DNA of 64,000 nt from Candidatus Tectomicrobia bacterium (GTDB lineage: Bacteria; UBA8248). A program made the position numbers and the translations under genes. The stretch is from positions 1-64,000 of the forward strand of contig JACPUR010000003.1 of assembly GCA_016192135.1 (NCBI GenBank), given 5' to 3'. Shown here piece by piece: positions 28,678-38,171 of the stretch (position 1 is its first letter; each line of letters starts with the position of its first letter). The notes beneath the pieces are model-generated. The model was not told where the DNA came from and made no database searches. It was given only the letters and a program-made list of their open reading frames with translations.

Positions 28678-29702
28678 TGGGCCTGCGGGTGGCCGTGGCC
28701 GGCGCGACCGGCGCGGTCGGAAGAGAAATGCTCCGGATCCTCGAAGAGCGGGCTTTCCCGGCCCGGGAGGTCGTCGCCCTGGCGAGCGCGCGGAGCGAGG
28801 GGAAGACGCTCCCCTATAAGGGCGGGGATCTCAGGGTGCGGCGCCTGACGCACGACGCCTTCGAGGGGATAGACCTCGCCCTCTTCTCGGCGGGGGCCTC
28901 GCGCTCCCTGGAGTTCGCTCCCTCGGCCGTGAAAGCGGGCGCGGTGGTGGTGGATAACTCCAGCGCCTTCCGGATGGACCCGGGCACCCCCCTCGTGGTG
29001 CCCGAGGTGAACCCGGACGCCCTGCGGGCCCACAAGGGCATCATCGCCAACCCCAACTGCTCGACCATCCAGATGGTGGCGGCCCTCAAGCCCCTCCACG
29101 ACGCGGCGCGCATCAAGCGCGTGGTGGTGAGTACCTACCAGGCGGTGAGCGGGGCGGGCCAGGCGGCCGTGGACGAACTCGAGCGCCAGGTCGAGGCCCG
29201 GGCGCGGGGAGGAGAGTCCAGGCCCGTCAAGTTCGCCCACACCATCGCCTTCAACTGCCTGCCCCAGATCGACGTCTTCCTCGAGGCCGGGGACACCAAG
29301 GAAGAGCGCAAGATGGTGGACGAGACGCGGAAGATCATGGGCCTCCCGGACCTCCCCGTGAGCGCCACCTGCGTCCGCGTGCCCGTCTTCAACGCACACT
29401 CCGAGTCGGTGAACGTAGAGTTCGAGCAGCCCATCACCCCCGAGAAGGCCCGGGAGCTCCTCTCGCGCGCCCCGGGGGTCGAGGTGGTGGACGAGACGGG
29501 GAAGTCCGCCTATCCCATGCCCATCCATGCCTCGGGCGAGGACCCGGTGTACGTGGGCCGCATCCGGCGCGATCCCTCCGCCCCGAACGCCCTGAACCTC
29601 TGGATCGTGGCGGACAACCTCCGCAAGGGCGCCGCCCTGAACGCGGTGCAGATCGGGGAGCTCCTGCTGGCGAAGGGCCTCCTCCGGGTGAAGGCGGCTT
29701 GA
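28677..29702 (+). CDS. asd: Aspartate-semialdehyde dehydrogenase
   Basis: 341 residues from ATG 28677 (GTG 28674 adds one residue). VAGATGAVGREML nucleotide loop, DNSSAFRM, NPNCSTIQM with the catalytic Cys, and the C-terminal SAxCVRVPVFNAHS-type segment with catalytic His. Makes aspartate semialdehyde for lysine, threonine and methionine. GGGAGGAAG upstream; overlaps the leuB stop. Confidence 0.97.
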   Translation: MGLRVAVAGATGAVGREMLRILEERAFPAREVVALASARSEGKTLPYKGGDLRVRRLTHDAFEGIDLALFSAGASRSLEFAPSAVKAGAVVVDNSSAFRMDPGTPLVVPEVNPDALRAHKGIIANPNCSTIQMVAALKPLHDAARIKRVVVSTYQAVSGAGQAAVDELERQVEARARGGESRPVKFAHTIAFNCLPQIDVFLEAGDTKEERKMVDETRKIMGLPDLPVSATCVRVPVFNAHSESVNVEFEQPITPEKARELLSRAPGVEVVDETGKSAYPMPIHASGEDPVYVGRIRRDPSAPNALNLWIVADNLRKGAALNAVQIGELLLAKGLLRVKAA

Positions 29703-29736
29703 GCCGCCGCTGGCGGTCCGGGGAGGATTCCGGGGC

Positions 29737-30587
<851 letters not shown>

Positions 30588-30591
<4 letters not shown>

Positions 30592-31874
30592 CCGCACGGC
30601 CGAAGTCCGAAGCCCTCTTCCAGGCGGCCCAGAAGCGCATCCCCGGCGGGGTGGACAGCCCCGTGCGCGCCTTCCGCGGGGTGGGCGGCACCCCTTTCTT
30701 CGTGGAACGGGGGAAGGGCAGCCGAATCTGGGACGCGGACGGCAACGCCTACATCGACTACGTCCTATCCTGGGGGCCGCTCATCCTGGGGCACGCCCAC
30801 CCGCGCGTGGTGGAGGCCCTGCGCGAGGCCGCCGCCCGGGGGACGAGCTACGGAGCCCCCACGGCGCTGGAGACCGAGCTGGCCGGGTTGACCCAGGCGG
30901 CCTACCCCTCGATGGAGATGCTCCGCTTCGTGAACTCGGGGACCGAGGCCACCATGTCGGCCATCCGGCTGGCGCGGGGGTTCACCGGGCGGGACGCCAT
31001 CGTCAAGTTCGAGGGCTGCTACCACGGCCACGCCGACGGTCTCCTGGTCAAGGCGGGGAGCGGGGGCGCGACCCTCGGCGTGCCGGACAGCGCCGGGGTG
31101 CCGGCCGATTACGCCCGCAACACGTTGACCCTCGCCTACAACGACACCGGGGCCGTGGAGGAAATCTTCGAGGTGATGGGCGGGAAAATCGCGGCCGTCA
31201 TCGTGGAGCCGGTGGCGGGGAATATGGGCCTCGTGCCCCCCCGGCCGGGCTTTTTGGAGGCCCTGCGGCGGGAGACGGAGAAGGCGGGCGCCCTGCTCAT
31301 CTTCGACGAGGTGATGAGCGGCTTCCGGGTGGCCTGGGGCGGCGCCCAGGCTCGCTTCGGCGTCCGGCCCGACCTCACTACCCTGGGCAAGGTGATCGGG
31401 GGGGGGCTCCCCGTCGGGGCCTTCGGCGGCCGGCGGGAGGTCATGGAGCGCCTGGCCCCCTTGGGCCCGGTGTACCAGGCGGGGACGCTCTCGGGGAACC
31501 CCCTCGCCATGACGGCCGGCATCGAGACCCTGCGGGTGATGAAGGAGGAGGGGCTGCCCGAGGCCCTAGAGGGCCGGACGGCCCGGCTGGCGGAGGGGAT
31601 GCTGGCCGCCGCCCGGGAGGCCGGGATCCCCGCCTGGGGCGCCCACTGCGGCACCATGTTCTGCCTGTTCTTTCAGGAAGGGCCGGTGTACAATTTCGCC
31701 GACGCCAAGCGGTCGGATACGAAAGCGTACGGGAGGTTCTTCCACGCGATGCTGGAGCGCGGGGTGGCCCTGGCTCCGAGCCAGTTCGAGGTGGGTTTCC
31801 TCTCGAGCGCGCACCAGGAGGCGGACGTGGAGGCCACCCTGGCCGCGGCGCGGGAGGCCTTCGCCTCCCTCTAG
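30588..31874 (+). CDS. hemL: Glutamate-1-semialdehyde 2,1-aminomutase
   Basis: 428 residues. [11 protein letters not shown] start, [35 protein letters not shown], and the PLP lysine K268 in [16 protein letters not shown]. It makes 5-aminolevulinate, the C5-route precursor for the many haems this window requires. ATG 30588 overlaps the mtnP stop. Confidence 0.97.
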
Positions 31875-31882
31875 GCATCGGC

Positions 31883-31962
31883 TGTAGGGCTCGAATCCGC
31901 CCGCCCGGGCGGGAGGACAAGGCGCTGACCCTTCGACAAGCCCAGGTTCACGGCGAGCGGGC
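31883..31962. repeat. GC palindrome and interspersed-repeat-like segment
   Basis: CCGCCCGCCCGGGCGGG near 31899-31915 is largely self-complementary. The stretch from about 31928 (CCCTTCGACAAGCCCAGG...) looks like a widespread intergenic repeat type. Only one copy is in the window. Confidence 0.4.
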
Positions 31963-31968
31963 CGAACC

Positions 31969-32295
31969 ATGAGGCTTCTCCGGCTGCCCTGGCTCAAGAT
32001 CACCGGCGGGGGCTGGCGCCTGTTCACTTGGCTGGCCTTCTCCCTCTGCCTCCTGATGCTGGGCTCGGCCGTCCTGGGCCGGGACGGCTTTCTCTCCGTC
32101 TGGGTGAACCGCGAGCGTCTGGCGGGCCTGCGGGCCGACCTTGGGGAGATGGAGCGGGCGAACGGACGCCTGCGCCGCGAGGTGCAGTCCCTCCGGGAGG
32201 ACATGCGGGCCATCGAGCGCATCGCCCGGGAGGAGCTGGGTCTCGTCAAGCCGGGCGAGACCGTGTACGAGTTCACCCCCGCGGAGGAGCGGTAG
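31969..32295 (+). CDS. ftsB: Septum-formation protein FtsB/DivIC family
   Basis: 108 residues: one membrane helix (about 18-40), a periplasmic coiled coil (about 48-85, RLAGLRADLGEMERANGRL and following) and the C-terminal ARxELGLVKPGE motif typical of FtsB. It belongs to the FtsQBL divisome subcomplex. The tRNA promoter starts 21 bases after the stop. Confidence 0.92.
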   Translation: MRLLRLPWLKITGGGWRLFTWLAFSLCLLMLGSAVLGRDGFLSVWVNRERLAGLRADLGEMERANGRLRREVQSLREDMRAIERIAREELGLVKPGETVYEFTPAEER

Positions 32296-32316
32296 GCCCG
32301 CTTCGGGCGCCGCCGC

Positions 32317-32345
32317 TTGACAATGCCCCCGGCGGGACGTAAAAA
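32317..32345 (+). promoter_or_regulatory. Promoter of the initiator tRNA gene
   Basis: A perfect TTGACA (32317-32322), 17-base spacer, TAAAAA (32340-32345), 17 bases before the mature tRNA 5' end. Confidence 0.75.
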
Positions 32346-32362
32346 AACCAGAGAGATGACGG

Positions 32363-32439
<77 letters not shown>

Positions 32440-32452
32440 ATCGAAATTCAAG

Positions 32453-32483
32453 GGGTTGCCGGTGATCCGGCAACCCTGTTTTT
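32453..32483 (+). terminator. Rho-independent terminator of the tRNA gene
   Basis: A 10-bp perfect stem (32453-32462 with 32467-32476), TGAT loop, followed by TGTTTTT. Confidence 0.9.
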
Positions 32484-32790
32484 CTGGTCTAGACAACATT
32501 TTAGACAAACATGATTGGGGCTGATGCAAATTCTATAGGCTAAAATCCGCTCGCCTTCCGTTTCCCCGCCGGCGGCTCCTGAAAGTCTCATCGGCACCGG
32601 GAAGACTCAGGCATTGGCCATCTCGCGGCAAGATTCCAGGCCGGCCGCGCCGCCGCTCTCTTCTTGCTGTAGGCGAGCCAGCCGAAGAGGAGCACCGACG
32701 GCGATGACCCCGTCCGATAGCCTTGCGCGCCGCCGCCCCGGTTGTCCTCCCAAGCCCGCATGAGGTTGGGAAAAGCCGACGGGAATTGCT
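32484..32790. other. Gap without a recognised gene after tRNA-fMet
   Basis: An A/T-richer stretch right behind the tRNA terminator holds two direct copies of TAGACAA (32490-32496 and 32502-32508). The rest is GC-rich with only implausible short frames. It could be the scar of an element once inserted at the tRNA 3' side, but no integrase is visible. Confidence 0.35.
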
Positions 32791-33060
32791 TCACCCCAGT
32801 CCCGCGCGCCCCTTGGCGCCTTGCCCGACGGCCGACAAGAGCGCCCGCTTGATGGTTTCGATGGCGCGCCCAGCCTCGCCGAATTTCTCCTCCACATCGG
32901 CGAGAAGCTCGCAGAGGTCGCGCAGAAGGGCAGCGACCTCCTCGGCCGAGGCGCCGGGGAGGCCTGCGGCGCGCTCTTGGATTCGCGCGGCTTCGTCCGC
33001 GAAATCGGTGGCGGCGACGCCAAAAACCTTCAGGATCCTCCGCAATTCGCCGGTGGCCAT
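32791..33060 (-). CDS. Small alpha-helical protein of unknown function
   Basis: 89 residues, almost entirely predicted helix: MATGELRRILKVFGV start, Ala/Glu-rich heptad-like segment with EEVAALLRDLCELLADVEEKF, ending in a Gly-rich tail. GGAGAGG is placed well before ATG 33060. On the minus strand a perfect TATAAT (33162-33157) lies about 100 bases upstream, next to a 16-bp palindrome shared with fdhD. Function unknown. Confidence 0.6.
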   Translation of the reverse strand: MATGELRRILKVFGVAATDFADEAARIQERAAGLPGASAEEVAALLRDLCELLADVEEKFGEAGRAIETIKRALLSAVGQGAKGRAGLG

Positions 33061-33178
33061 TGGCCTCTCCCTCCGTGTGCGGCCCTTCCGGCGGGTAGGA
33101 CCATTTTTTCATCGTTGACGCGGCGGATCCGCCGGAATAGAATCTTGTAAATCATGATTATAGGCGTAGTTACGGAAA

Positions 33179-33194
33179 TGCACCGGCCGGTGCA
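33179..33194. promoter_or_regulatory. Perfect 16-bp palindrome between divergent fdhD and small gene; operator candidate
   Basis: TGCACCGGCCGGTGCA is fully self-complementary and sits 41 bases before the fdhD ATG, just upstream of the minus-strand TATAAT. A second perfect palindrome CGGCGGATCCGCCG is at 33121-33134. The size and place suit a dimeric regulator; which one is unknown. Confidence 0.5.
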
Positions 33195-33235
33195 GAATTT
33201 GCCGTTTTTGGCAGTTTCGTGAAGGACGGCGCGCC

Positions 33236-34606
33236 ATGTATCACCACGTCTACCATTTCAGCGCCGGCAAATTCTCTCAGAAGAAGATTCATGTGGTGGC
33301 CGAGATGCCGTTCTCCATCCGGGTGAACGGGCGCGAGCTGGCCACCATGATGTGCACTCCGGTGAAACTCCGGGAGCTCACCCTGGGATTCCTCGCCTTC
33401 GAGCGGTTCATCGATTCGATTGACGATGTCAAGAGCATCGAGGTGGATGAAGAGGAAGGCGAGGCGCACGTCGAGCTGAACAAGCCTCTCATCCAAATCG
33501 AGCGGCGGGTCTTCACCTCGGGCTGCGGGGGCGGGATCACCTTCCACCTGGACATTCACGACTACCCCCCGATCCGGACCAGCCGCGTCCTTGATCCTCT
33601 GACGATCCCCGGCCTGATCGAGAAGCTGACGGCGGCGGCCGTGCTTTACCGCCAATCGCGCGGCATTCACACCGCCGCCCTCTCCGATGGGGAGGAGCTG
33701 ATTGCCGTGGCCGAGGACGTGGGGCGTCACAATGCACTCGATAAGCTGCGCGGCGAGACCCTGGAGAAAAGGATCGACACGCGCGACCTCATCCTGGTCG
33801 GCACCGGGCGCATTTCCTCCGAAATGCTTCGCAAGGCGGCGCGCATGAACGTGCCCTTCGTCGTTTCGCGGACGTCGCCGACGAGCCTCTCGATTGCCGT
33901 CGCCAAGCGGCTGGGCATCACCTTGGTCGGCTATGCCCGGCCGGGCCGCTTTACGGTGTATTCCCATCCCGAGAATCTGGCCCTGCCCAAAGCCGGCGGA
34001 GAGGAGATGGATGAGAGTCCCCGGCGGGGCGCGGCCCTCCGCGGAAACGGGATCCAGGGCGAGGGAAGCTCCGGCGGCCAAGCCGGTGCGGGGCGCTTGC
34101 CGGAGGCCGGCTCCCCTTCGAACGGGCAGGCCGGGTCCGCCGCGCCGGCGGTGCGCCGCGGCGAGCGGCGGGGAAAGCGGAAGGGCGGCCAGGCGGGGCG
34201 GAAGAAGGAAAAAGAGTTTCTCGACGTCGCGGACCAGGCCTTCGCGCATCAGGTCGCCGTTTCCACCTGGCGTGAGGCGGAAGAGGTGCTCGCGTCCGCC
34301 CCCTCGTTCGAGGAGGGCATCCGTCATTTGCGGGAGTTGGGGGATTTCGCGGAACGGGGGGAGTACGCGCCCATCTGGAAGCGGCATTGGGGCGAAGCCC
34401 TCGGCCGGCTGGAGCCGGCGGCTCCGCCTCACGCGCGCTTGGAGGTCCTGCGGGAGGCGGTTTTGAAATCGGTGGAGGAAGAGGATGAAGCCCGCCAGCA
34501 CGAGGGACGGCTCTCCATCATCTATGACAAGGAAGGGCAAGAGTTCATTGACTACGCGATGCGGCGCTTGCTCGAGGAGGCCAGCGGTGAGATCGAGGAT
34601 ATCTGA
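33236..34606 (+). CDS. fdhD: FdhD formate dehydrogenase accessory sulfurtransferase with long C-terminal extension
   Basis: 456 residues. Residues 1 to about 250 are FdhD: FTSGCGGG active-site loop (a single Cys here), AEDVGRHNALDKLRG, GTGRISSEMLRKAARM, and SRTSPTSLSIAVAKRLGITLVG. FdhD moves sulfur from IscS to the Mo/W-bis-MGD cofactor so that formate dehydrogenase is active. The remaining about 200 residues are unusual: a disordered Gly/Ala/Arg-rich linker (about 255-325, basic toward its end), then an acidic helical domain (about 325-456) that I do not recognise. FdhD is normally about 260-280 residues. Upstream gene of the formate dehydrogenase locus. Confidence 0.92.
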   Translation: MYHHVYHFSAGKFSQKKIHVVAEMPFSIRVNGRELATMMCTPVKLRELTLGFLAFERFIDSIDDVKSIEVDEEEGEAHVELNKPLIQIERRVFTSGCGGGITFHLDIHDYPPIRTSRVLDPLTIPGLIEKLTAAAVLYRQSRGIHTAALSDGEELIAVAEDVGRHNALDKLRGETLEKRIDTRDLILVGTGRISSEMLRKAARMNVPFVVSRTSPTSLSIAVAKRLGITLVGYARPGRFTVYSHPENLALPKAGGEEMDESPRRGAALRGNGIQGEGSSGGQAGAGRLPEAGSPSNGQAGSAAPAVRRGERRGKRKGGQAGRKKEKEFLDVADQAFAHQVAVSTWREAEEVLASAPSFEEGIRHLRELGDFAERGEYAPIWKRHWGEALGRLEPAAPPHARLEVLREAVLKSVEEEDEARQHEGRLSIIYDKEGQEFIDYAMRRLLEEASGEIEDI

Positions 34607-34880
34607 CGTTCTGCGCGCTGTCCGCACGCCGGGTGCCGCCGGGGCGGCGTCGCTTTCCGCGGCGGCGCTTCTGGTCTTGCTCCTTTCGGGGTGCGGGCAG
34701 GTAGAGAGCGGAGCCCAAGGCACCGGGAGGACCGTCCGCCAGGAGAAGCACATGAGCGTCAACGGCCTGGGCGGCTATCGTTCCGTGGAGATGCCTGAGC
34801 GGGCCCGCCAGAATCTTGTCGAGGCGAAGCCAGACGCGCCTGGAGCGGCCGCCTACCGGCACACGCTCGCCAACCGCTGA
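34587..34880 (+). CDS. Small lipoprotein in the formate dehydrogenase locus
   Basis: 97 residues from GTG 34587, with GAGGAGG ahead of it inside the fdhD end (20-base overlap). The signal peptide ends in a lipobox (LLLSGC, about residue 33). The mature part of about 65 residues has no Cys or obvious fold and contains YRSVEMPERARQNLVEAK. Unknown function. Position and coupling suggest a role with the formate dehydrogenase system, perhaps at the membrane. Confidence 0.65.
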   Translation: MRSRISDVLRAVRTPGAAGAASLSAAALLVLLLSGCGQVESGAQGTGRTVRQEKHMSVNGLGGYRSVEMPERARQNLVEAKPDAPGAAAYRHTLANR

Positions 34881-34980
34881 GAAGGGGAACGAACGGGATT
34901 CCCCGCTGACCCGGGGCGCCCGCGTACTGCCATCGGGGCGAGGCATCCCCTCGTATGGCATTTCCTTGCATGAGGTGGTC

Positions 34981-37167
34981 ATGCCCAAGGATCGATGGGC
35001 GGTGCATCTTTGCACGTGCAATGGCGCCCTGCCGGTTTCGGCGGAGGAGATTGCCCGCCTGTCCGGACTCGATGGCGCGCCTTCCTTTCACCCGATCCTT
35101 TCGCGCGCCGGGATAGGCGTCTTTCGGGAAGGGGAGAAGCTTGGCGCAGACTTCCATCTCGTCTGTTGCTGCAGTCCCAGGGAGTCGTTCGCTCCCGTCC
35201 TTCGCGAGGCCGGGATCGACGAGGACAGGGTTGTATATCTCGACTTGAAGGGAGACGCCTTCTGGCGCGCGGGGGAGGCCGGGGACGGAAACCGGATGGC
35301 CGCCCGGCTGATTCGCTCCGCCATCACCCGCGCGGAGACAGAGCGCCCTCGCCCCGGGCTCGCTCTCTCCGTGCCCTCGACGGTGCTCGTCTACACGGAT
35401 CGGCCCGAGGGGCTCCGGCTGGCGAGCCGCCTGGCGGAACAGATGGATGTGTGCGTCGTCCTCGATGAGGAGGCGGCGGGCTTCGACGAGTTGAAGCCCG
35501 GCCGTGCCTCTTCTTCCCTGACGCGGGGGAAGATCGTCCGGATCAAGGGCCATCTGGGCTCCTTCCGCGCCACCCTGCGGACGCGGCAGGCAATCGACCT
35601 GGACGTCTGTACCCGCTGCGACCGCTGCATACCCGCATGCCACACCCAGGCGATCACCCAGGGGCTCCGCTTGATCGCCTCGAAGTGCGACGAGTGCGGC
35701 GATTGCCTGAAGGAGTGCGCCGGAGTCGGCGCCATCCGCATCCCGCGAGATGAGACGAGAGAGATCGCCGTGGGCCAAATCGTCGCTCTCGTCGAGGGAG
35801 CGAGGGCGCCTCAATCCGGCCTGCATACGGGCTATCACCTCGTGCCGGCGGACGATGGCGCGTTCGACCTGGACGCGATCGCCTATCGGGTGTCCCGCCT
35901 CAGCGGCGGGTTCAGCCGGCCCGCCTATGTGAGCTATGAGGAAGAAATTTGCGCCGGGGGTTCCGCTCAGATCGAGGGGTGCGGGATTTGCCTCAGCCAG
36001 TGCCCCTATGACGCCCTCTCCCGGGCGGGCGCGCGGATTCGGGTGGAGGAGGCCTGCTGCGAGGGGTGCGGCGGCTGCGTTTCGGCGTGCCCGACCTCGG
36101 CGCTGCGTTTCCGCAGCCCCTCGCTCGAGGAGGTTGACGCCCAGCTGCGCGCGTTCCTGGCGCCGCTTCCGGACGAGCCTCCGGGGGGAAACCGCCCGGC
36201 GGTCGTCTTCCACTGCGGCGAGCGGGGGGCCGAGGCCCTCCGCAGGGCGGGGGAGAACCGGTGGCTGCCGGGGAGGAACTTTCTCGCGGTCGAGGTCCCT
36301 TGCCTGCGGTTCGTTTCGGAGGCGCTTGTGTTTCGCAGCTTCCAGCTGGGAGCCGCCGGGGTGGCGCTTTTGGGGTGCGCGGCCTGCCCGAACGGGGAGC
36401 GTCCCATGCTTGAGGCGCGCATGGCGTTCTGCCGCGCCACGCTCGAGGCCTTCGGTTTTGGTGAAGAGCGCCTGTCGCTGATCGCCGTGGAGGCTTCCGA
36501 GGAGCCCTACTACCTCGCATCGGCCGCCGGCGAGCTCGGGGCCTTCCTCGGCGCGCTCGGGCCGGCCCCGCTGCCCCCGTTCGGGGGCGGCGCCTTTTCA
36601 CCTCCGGGGGAGGATGGAGACGGCCCCGGCGGATCCGCCGCGAACCGCCGGATGGTGGTCGACGCGTTGCGCGCCTTCCTGGGCGCGACAGGCAGGCAGC
36701 CGGGGCGGATACTCGGGGACACGCCCCTGCCTTATGCGGAGGTCAAGGTACGCAAGGAGGGCTGCACGCTTTGCGCCGGATGCGTCTTCGTCTGCCCGAC
36801 GAACGCCCTCGTCATGGAGAATCCCGATGGCGCCAAGGCGCTGGCGTTCAACCATCTGAAATGCGTCGCGTGCGGCATGTGCGAGAAGGCGTGCCCCGAG
36901 GGCGTGGTGACGATCGAGCGCGGATTTGCCGTCAGCCGCGCCGCGCTGGGCTATCAGGACCTCGCCCGGGACGAGATGGTCAAGTGCATCGGCTGCGGGC
37001 GCGAGTACATCAATAAGCAGGCGCTCGAGGGCATCCTGGGCAGGCTGGTGGGGCTGGAGGGGCTCGGCGACACCTTCGCCGGCGGCCGCAAGGATCTGCT
37101 GCGGATGTGCCCGGACTGCCGCGGGGCCCAGGCGATGCTGGAAGTGGAGCGGGGCTGGACGCCATGA
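34981..37167 (+). CDS. Multi-[4Fe-4S] protein with MvhD/hydrogenase-type iron-sulfur domain
   Basis: 728 residues, very Cys-rich. Order: N-terminal domain with LCTCNG and CCCSPRES (about 10-65, HdrA-like); ferredoxin clusters CTRCDRCIPAC (about 213) and CDECGDCLKEC; CGICLSQCPYDA and CEGCGGCVSACPTSA (about 340-375); an MvhD/FlpD-like domain (VVFHCGERGAEAL... LLGCAACPNGE, about 410-480); clusters CTLCAGCVFVCPTNA and CVACGMCEKACPEG (about 595-645); a final C-x-x-C...CPDC set. Genes of this type often stand beside formate dehydrogenases with torD. It probably carries electrons in the cytoplasm or helps maturation; no flavin site is seen. ATG 34981 chosen; an upstream in-frame extension looks non-coding. 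Confidence 0.85.
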   Translation: MPKDRWAVHLCTCNGALPVSAEEIARLSGLDGAPSFHPILSRAGIGVFREGEKLGADFHLVCCCSPRESFAPVLREAGIDEDRVVYLDLKGDAFWRAGEAGDGNRMAARLIRSAITRAETERPRPGLALSVPSTVLVYTDRPEGLRLASRLAEQMDVCVVLDEEAAGFDELKPGRASSSLTRGKIVRIKGHLGSFRATLRTRQAIDLDVCTRCDRCIPACHTQAITQGLRLIASKCDECGDCLKECAGVGAIRIPRDETREIAVGQIVALVEGARAPQSGLHTGYHLVPADDGAFDLDAIAYRVSRLSGGFSRPAYVSYEEEICAGGSAQIEGCGICLSQCPYDALSRAGARIRVEEACCEGCGGCVSACPTSALRFRSPSLEEVDAQLRAFLAPLPDEPPGGNRPAVVFHCGERGAEALRRAGENRWLPGRNFLAVEVPCLRFVSEALVFRSFQLGAAGVALLGCAACPNGERPMLEARMAFCRATLEAFGFGEERLSLIAVEASEEPYYLASAAGELGAFLGALGPAPLPPFGGGAFSPPGEDGDGPGGSAANRRMVVDALRAFLGATGRQPGRILGDTPLPYAEVKVRKEGCTLCAGCVFVCPTNALVMENPDGAKALAFNHLKCVACGMCEKACPEGVVTIERGFAVSRAALGYQDLARDEMVKCIGCGREYINKQALEGILGRLVGLEGLGDTFAGGRKDLLRMCPDCRGAQAMLEVERGWTP

Positions 37168-37934
37168 CGGGAAATCGGGAACTCCTCGCCCTGAGATCGG
37201 AGTATTGCACCTTGCTCTCCCGGCTCTTTCTGGCCGAGGCGGCCGCGGACTTGATGCGCGTTCTGGCCCAGGGAGCGCGGGAGAGGGGGCGAAATGCGGC
37301 GGCGATGGATCCCCTCATCTCCGAGGGCTGGTTCCAGCTGGGAGAACTCTGCGCCAAAGGAGAGGTTCAGCAGTGGGCGGATGATTGCAGCCGGGAGTAC
37401 GTGACCCTTTTTGTGGGGCCGGGAATTCCCCGGCTCACCCCCTGCGAATCGTACTACCGCTCCGGCCGGGCCTATGGCCCTCATCTGGCCCTTGTGCGCG
37501 GCTTTATGGAGAAGGCCGGGCTCGAGGCCGCGGAGGATGCCTCGGAGCCTGCAGACCACATCTCTTTTGAATTTCAGATTCTCCAATGCCTCATCGAGAA
37601 GCAGGCTTCCTGCGAGGCTCCCGACGACGAGGCGGAATGGCTTTCCCTGCAGGGAGAGTTCGTCCGGCGCCACCTGGGAGCATGGGCCCCGCGGTTTTTC
37701 GAGGATATCGCCAATGAAAAACCCTTGTTCTTCGGAGCGTTTGCGAAAATAGGGAGTGGCTATATCGCATGGGAGCGATCCCTGCTCAAGGAGTGGGGGC
37801 CGCAGGCCGAGGAGGAAAATCTCGTTCAAATTCGGCTGGATCGGCCATGGAAAGGCCCTCTTTTCGATCCTTCTCCGCCTCATCCGGAGAGGATCGAGCA
37901 GCCTCTCTCCGAGGAAAAGGATTCCAGAAGCTGA
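37164..37934 (+). CDS. TorD/DmsD-family molybdoenzyme chaperone
   Basis: 256 residues, all-helical. Family signs: N-terminal LRSEYCTLLSRLFL, the central EYVTLFVGPGIPRLTPCESYYRS segment (proline-rich loop after the LF motif) and DHISFEFQILQCLIEKQ. These chaperones hold a Tat signal and cofactor site of a molybdoenzyme until it is loaded; here the client is most likely FdhA or the small Tat peptide downstream. ATG overlaps the stop of the preceding Fe-S gene. Confidence 0.88.
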   Translation: MTGNRELLALRSEYCTLLSRLFLAEAAADLMRVLAQGARERGRNAAAMDPLISEGWFQLGELCAKGEVQQWADDCSREYVTLFVGPGIPRLTPCESYYRSGRAYGPHLALVRGFMEKAGLEAAEDASEPADHISFEFQILQCLIEKQASCEAPDDEAEWLSLQGEFVRRHLGAWAPRFFEDIANEKPLFFGAFAKIGSGYIAWERSLLKEWGPQAEEENLVQIRLDRPWKGPLFDPSPPHPERIEQPLSEEKDSRS

Positions 37935-37949
37935 TACTCCGATATTTTT

Positions 37950-37990
37950 TCAGGAATTTTGCAATTGTCCTGAATGTTTTGTCGTATAAT
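37950..37990 (+). promoter_or_regulatory. Promoter and inverted repeat before the formate dehydrogenase structural genes
   Basis: A perfect -10 box TATAAT (37985-37990) with no standard -35 at 17 bases. Instead the inverted repeat TCAGGA (37950-37955) / TCCTGA (37968-37973) covers the -35 zone, suggesting an activator-dependent promoter. Confidence 0.5.
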
Positions 37991-38171
37991 TTTGCCATCA
38001 TCCATTTGCCGCACGCATCGTGCCACGAGCCTCCGCCCGGGTCTTGAAACGCGCATCGCTTTTGGCGCGTTCCAGGGGCGGGCTATCCGTGCGGATGGCT
38101 TGTGCCCTAAGTGAAATTTTCCAGAGCTGAGCATTTCGGATTTGAAAGGCCTCTTGATAGGAGGGCGGACG

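Noticed and set aside
32607-33023. A 138-residue minus-strand Ser/Pro/Arg-rich frame
   Set aside because: Composition is that of a shifted frame of the helical small gene at 32791-33060, which has the better ribosome site.
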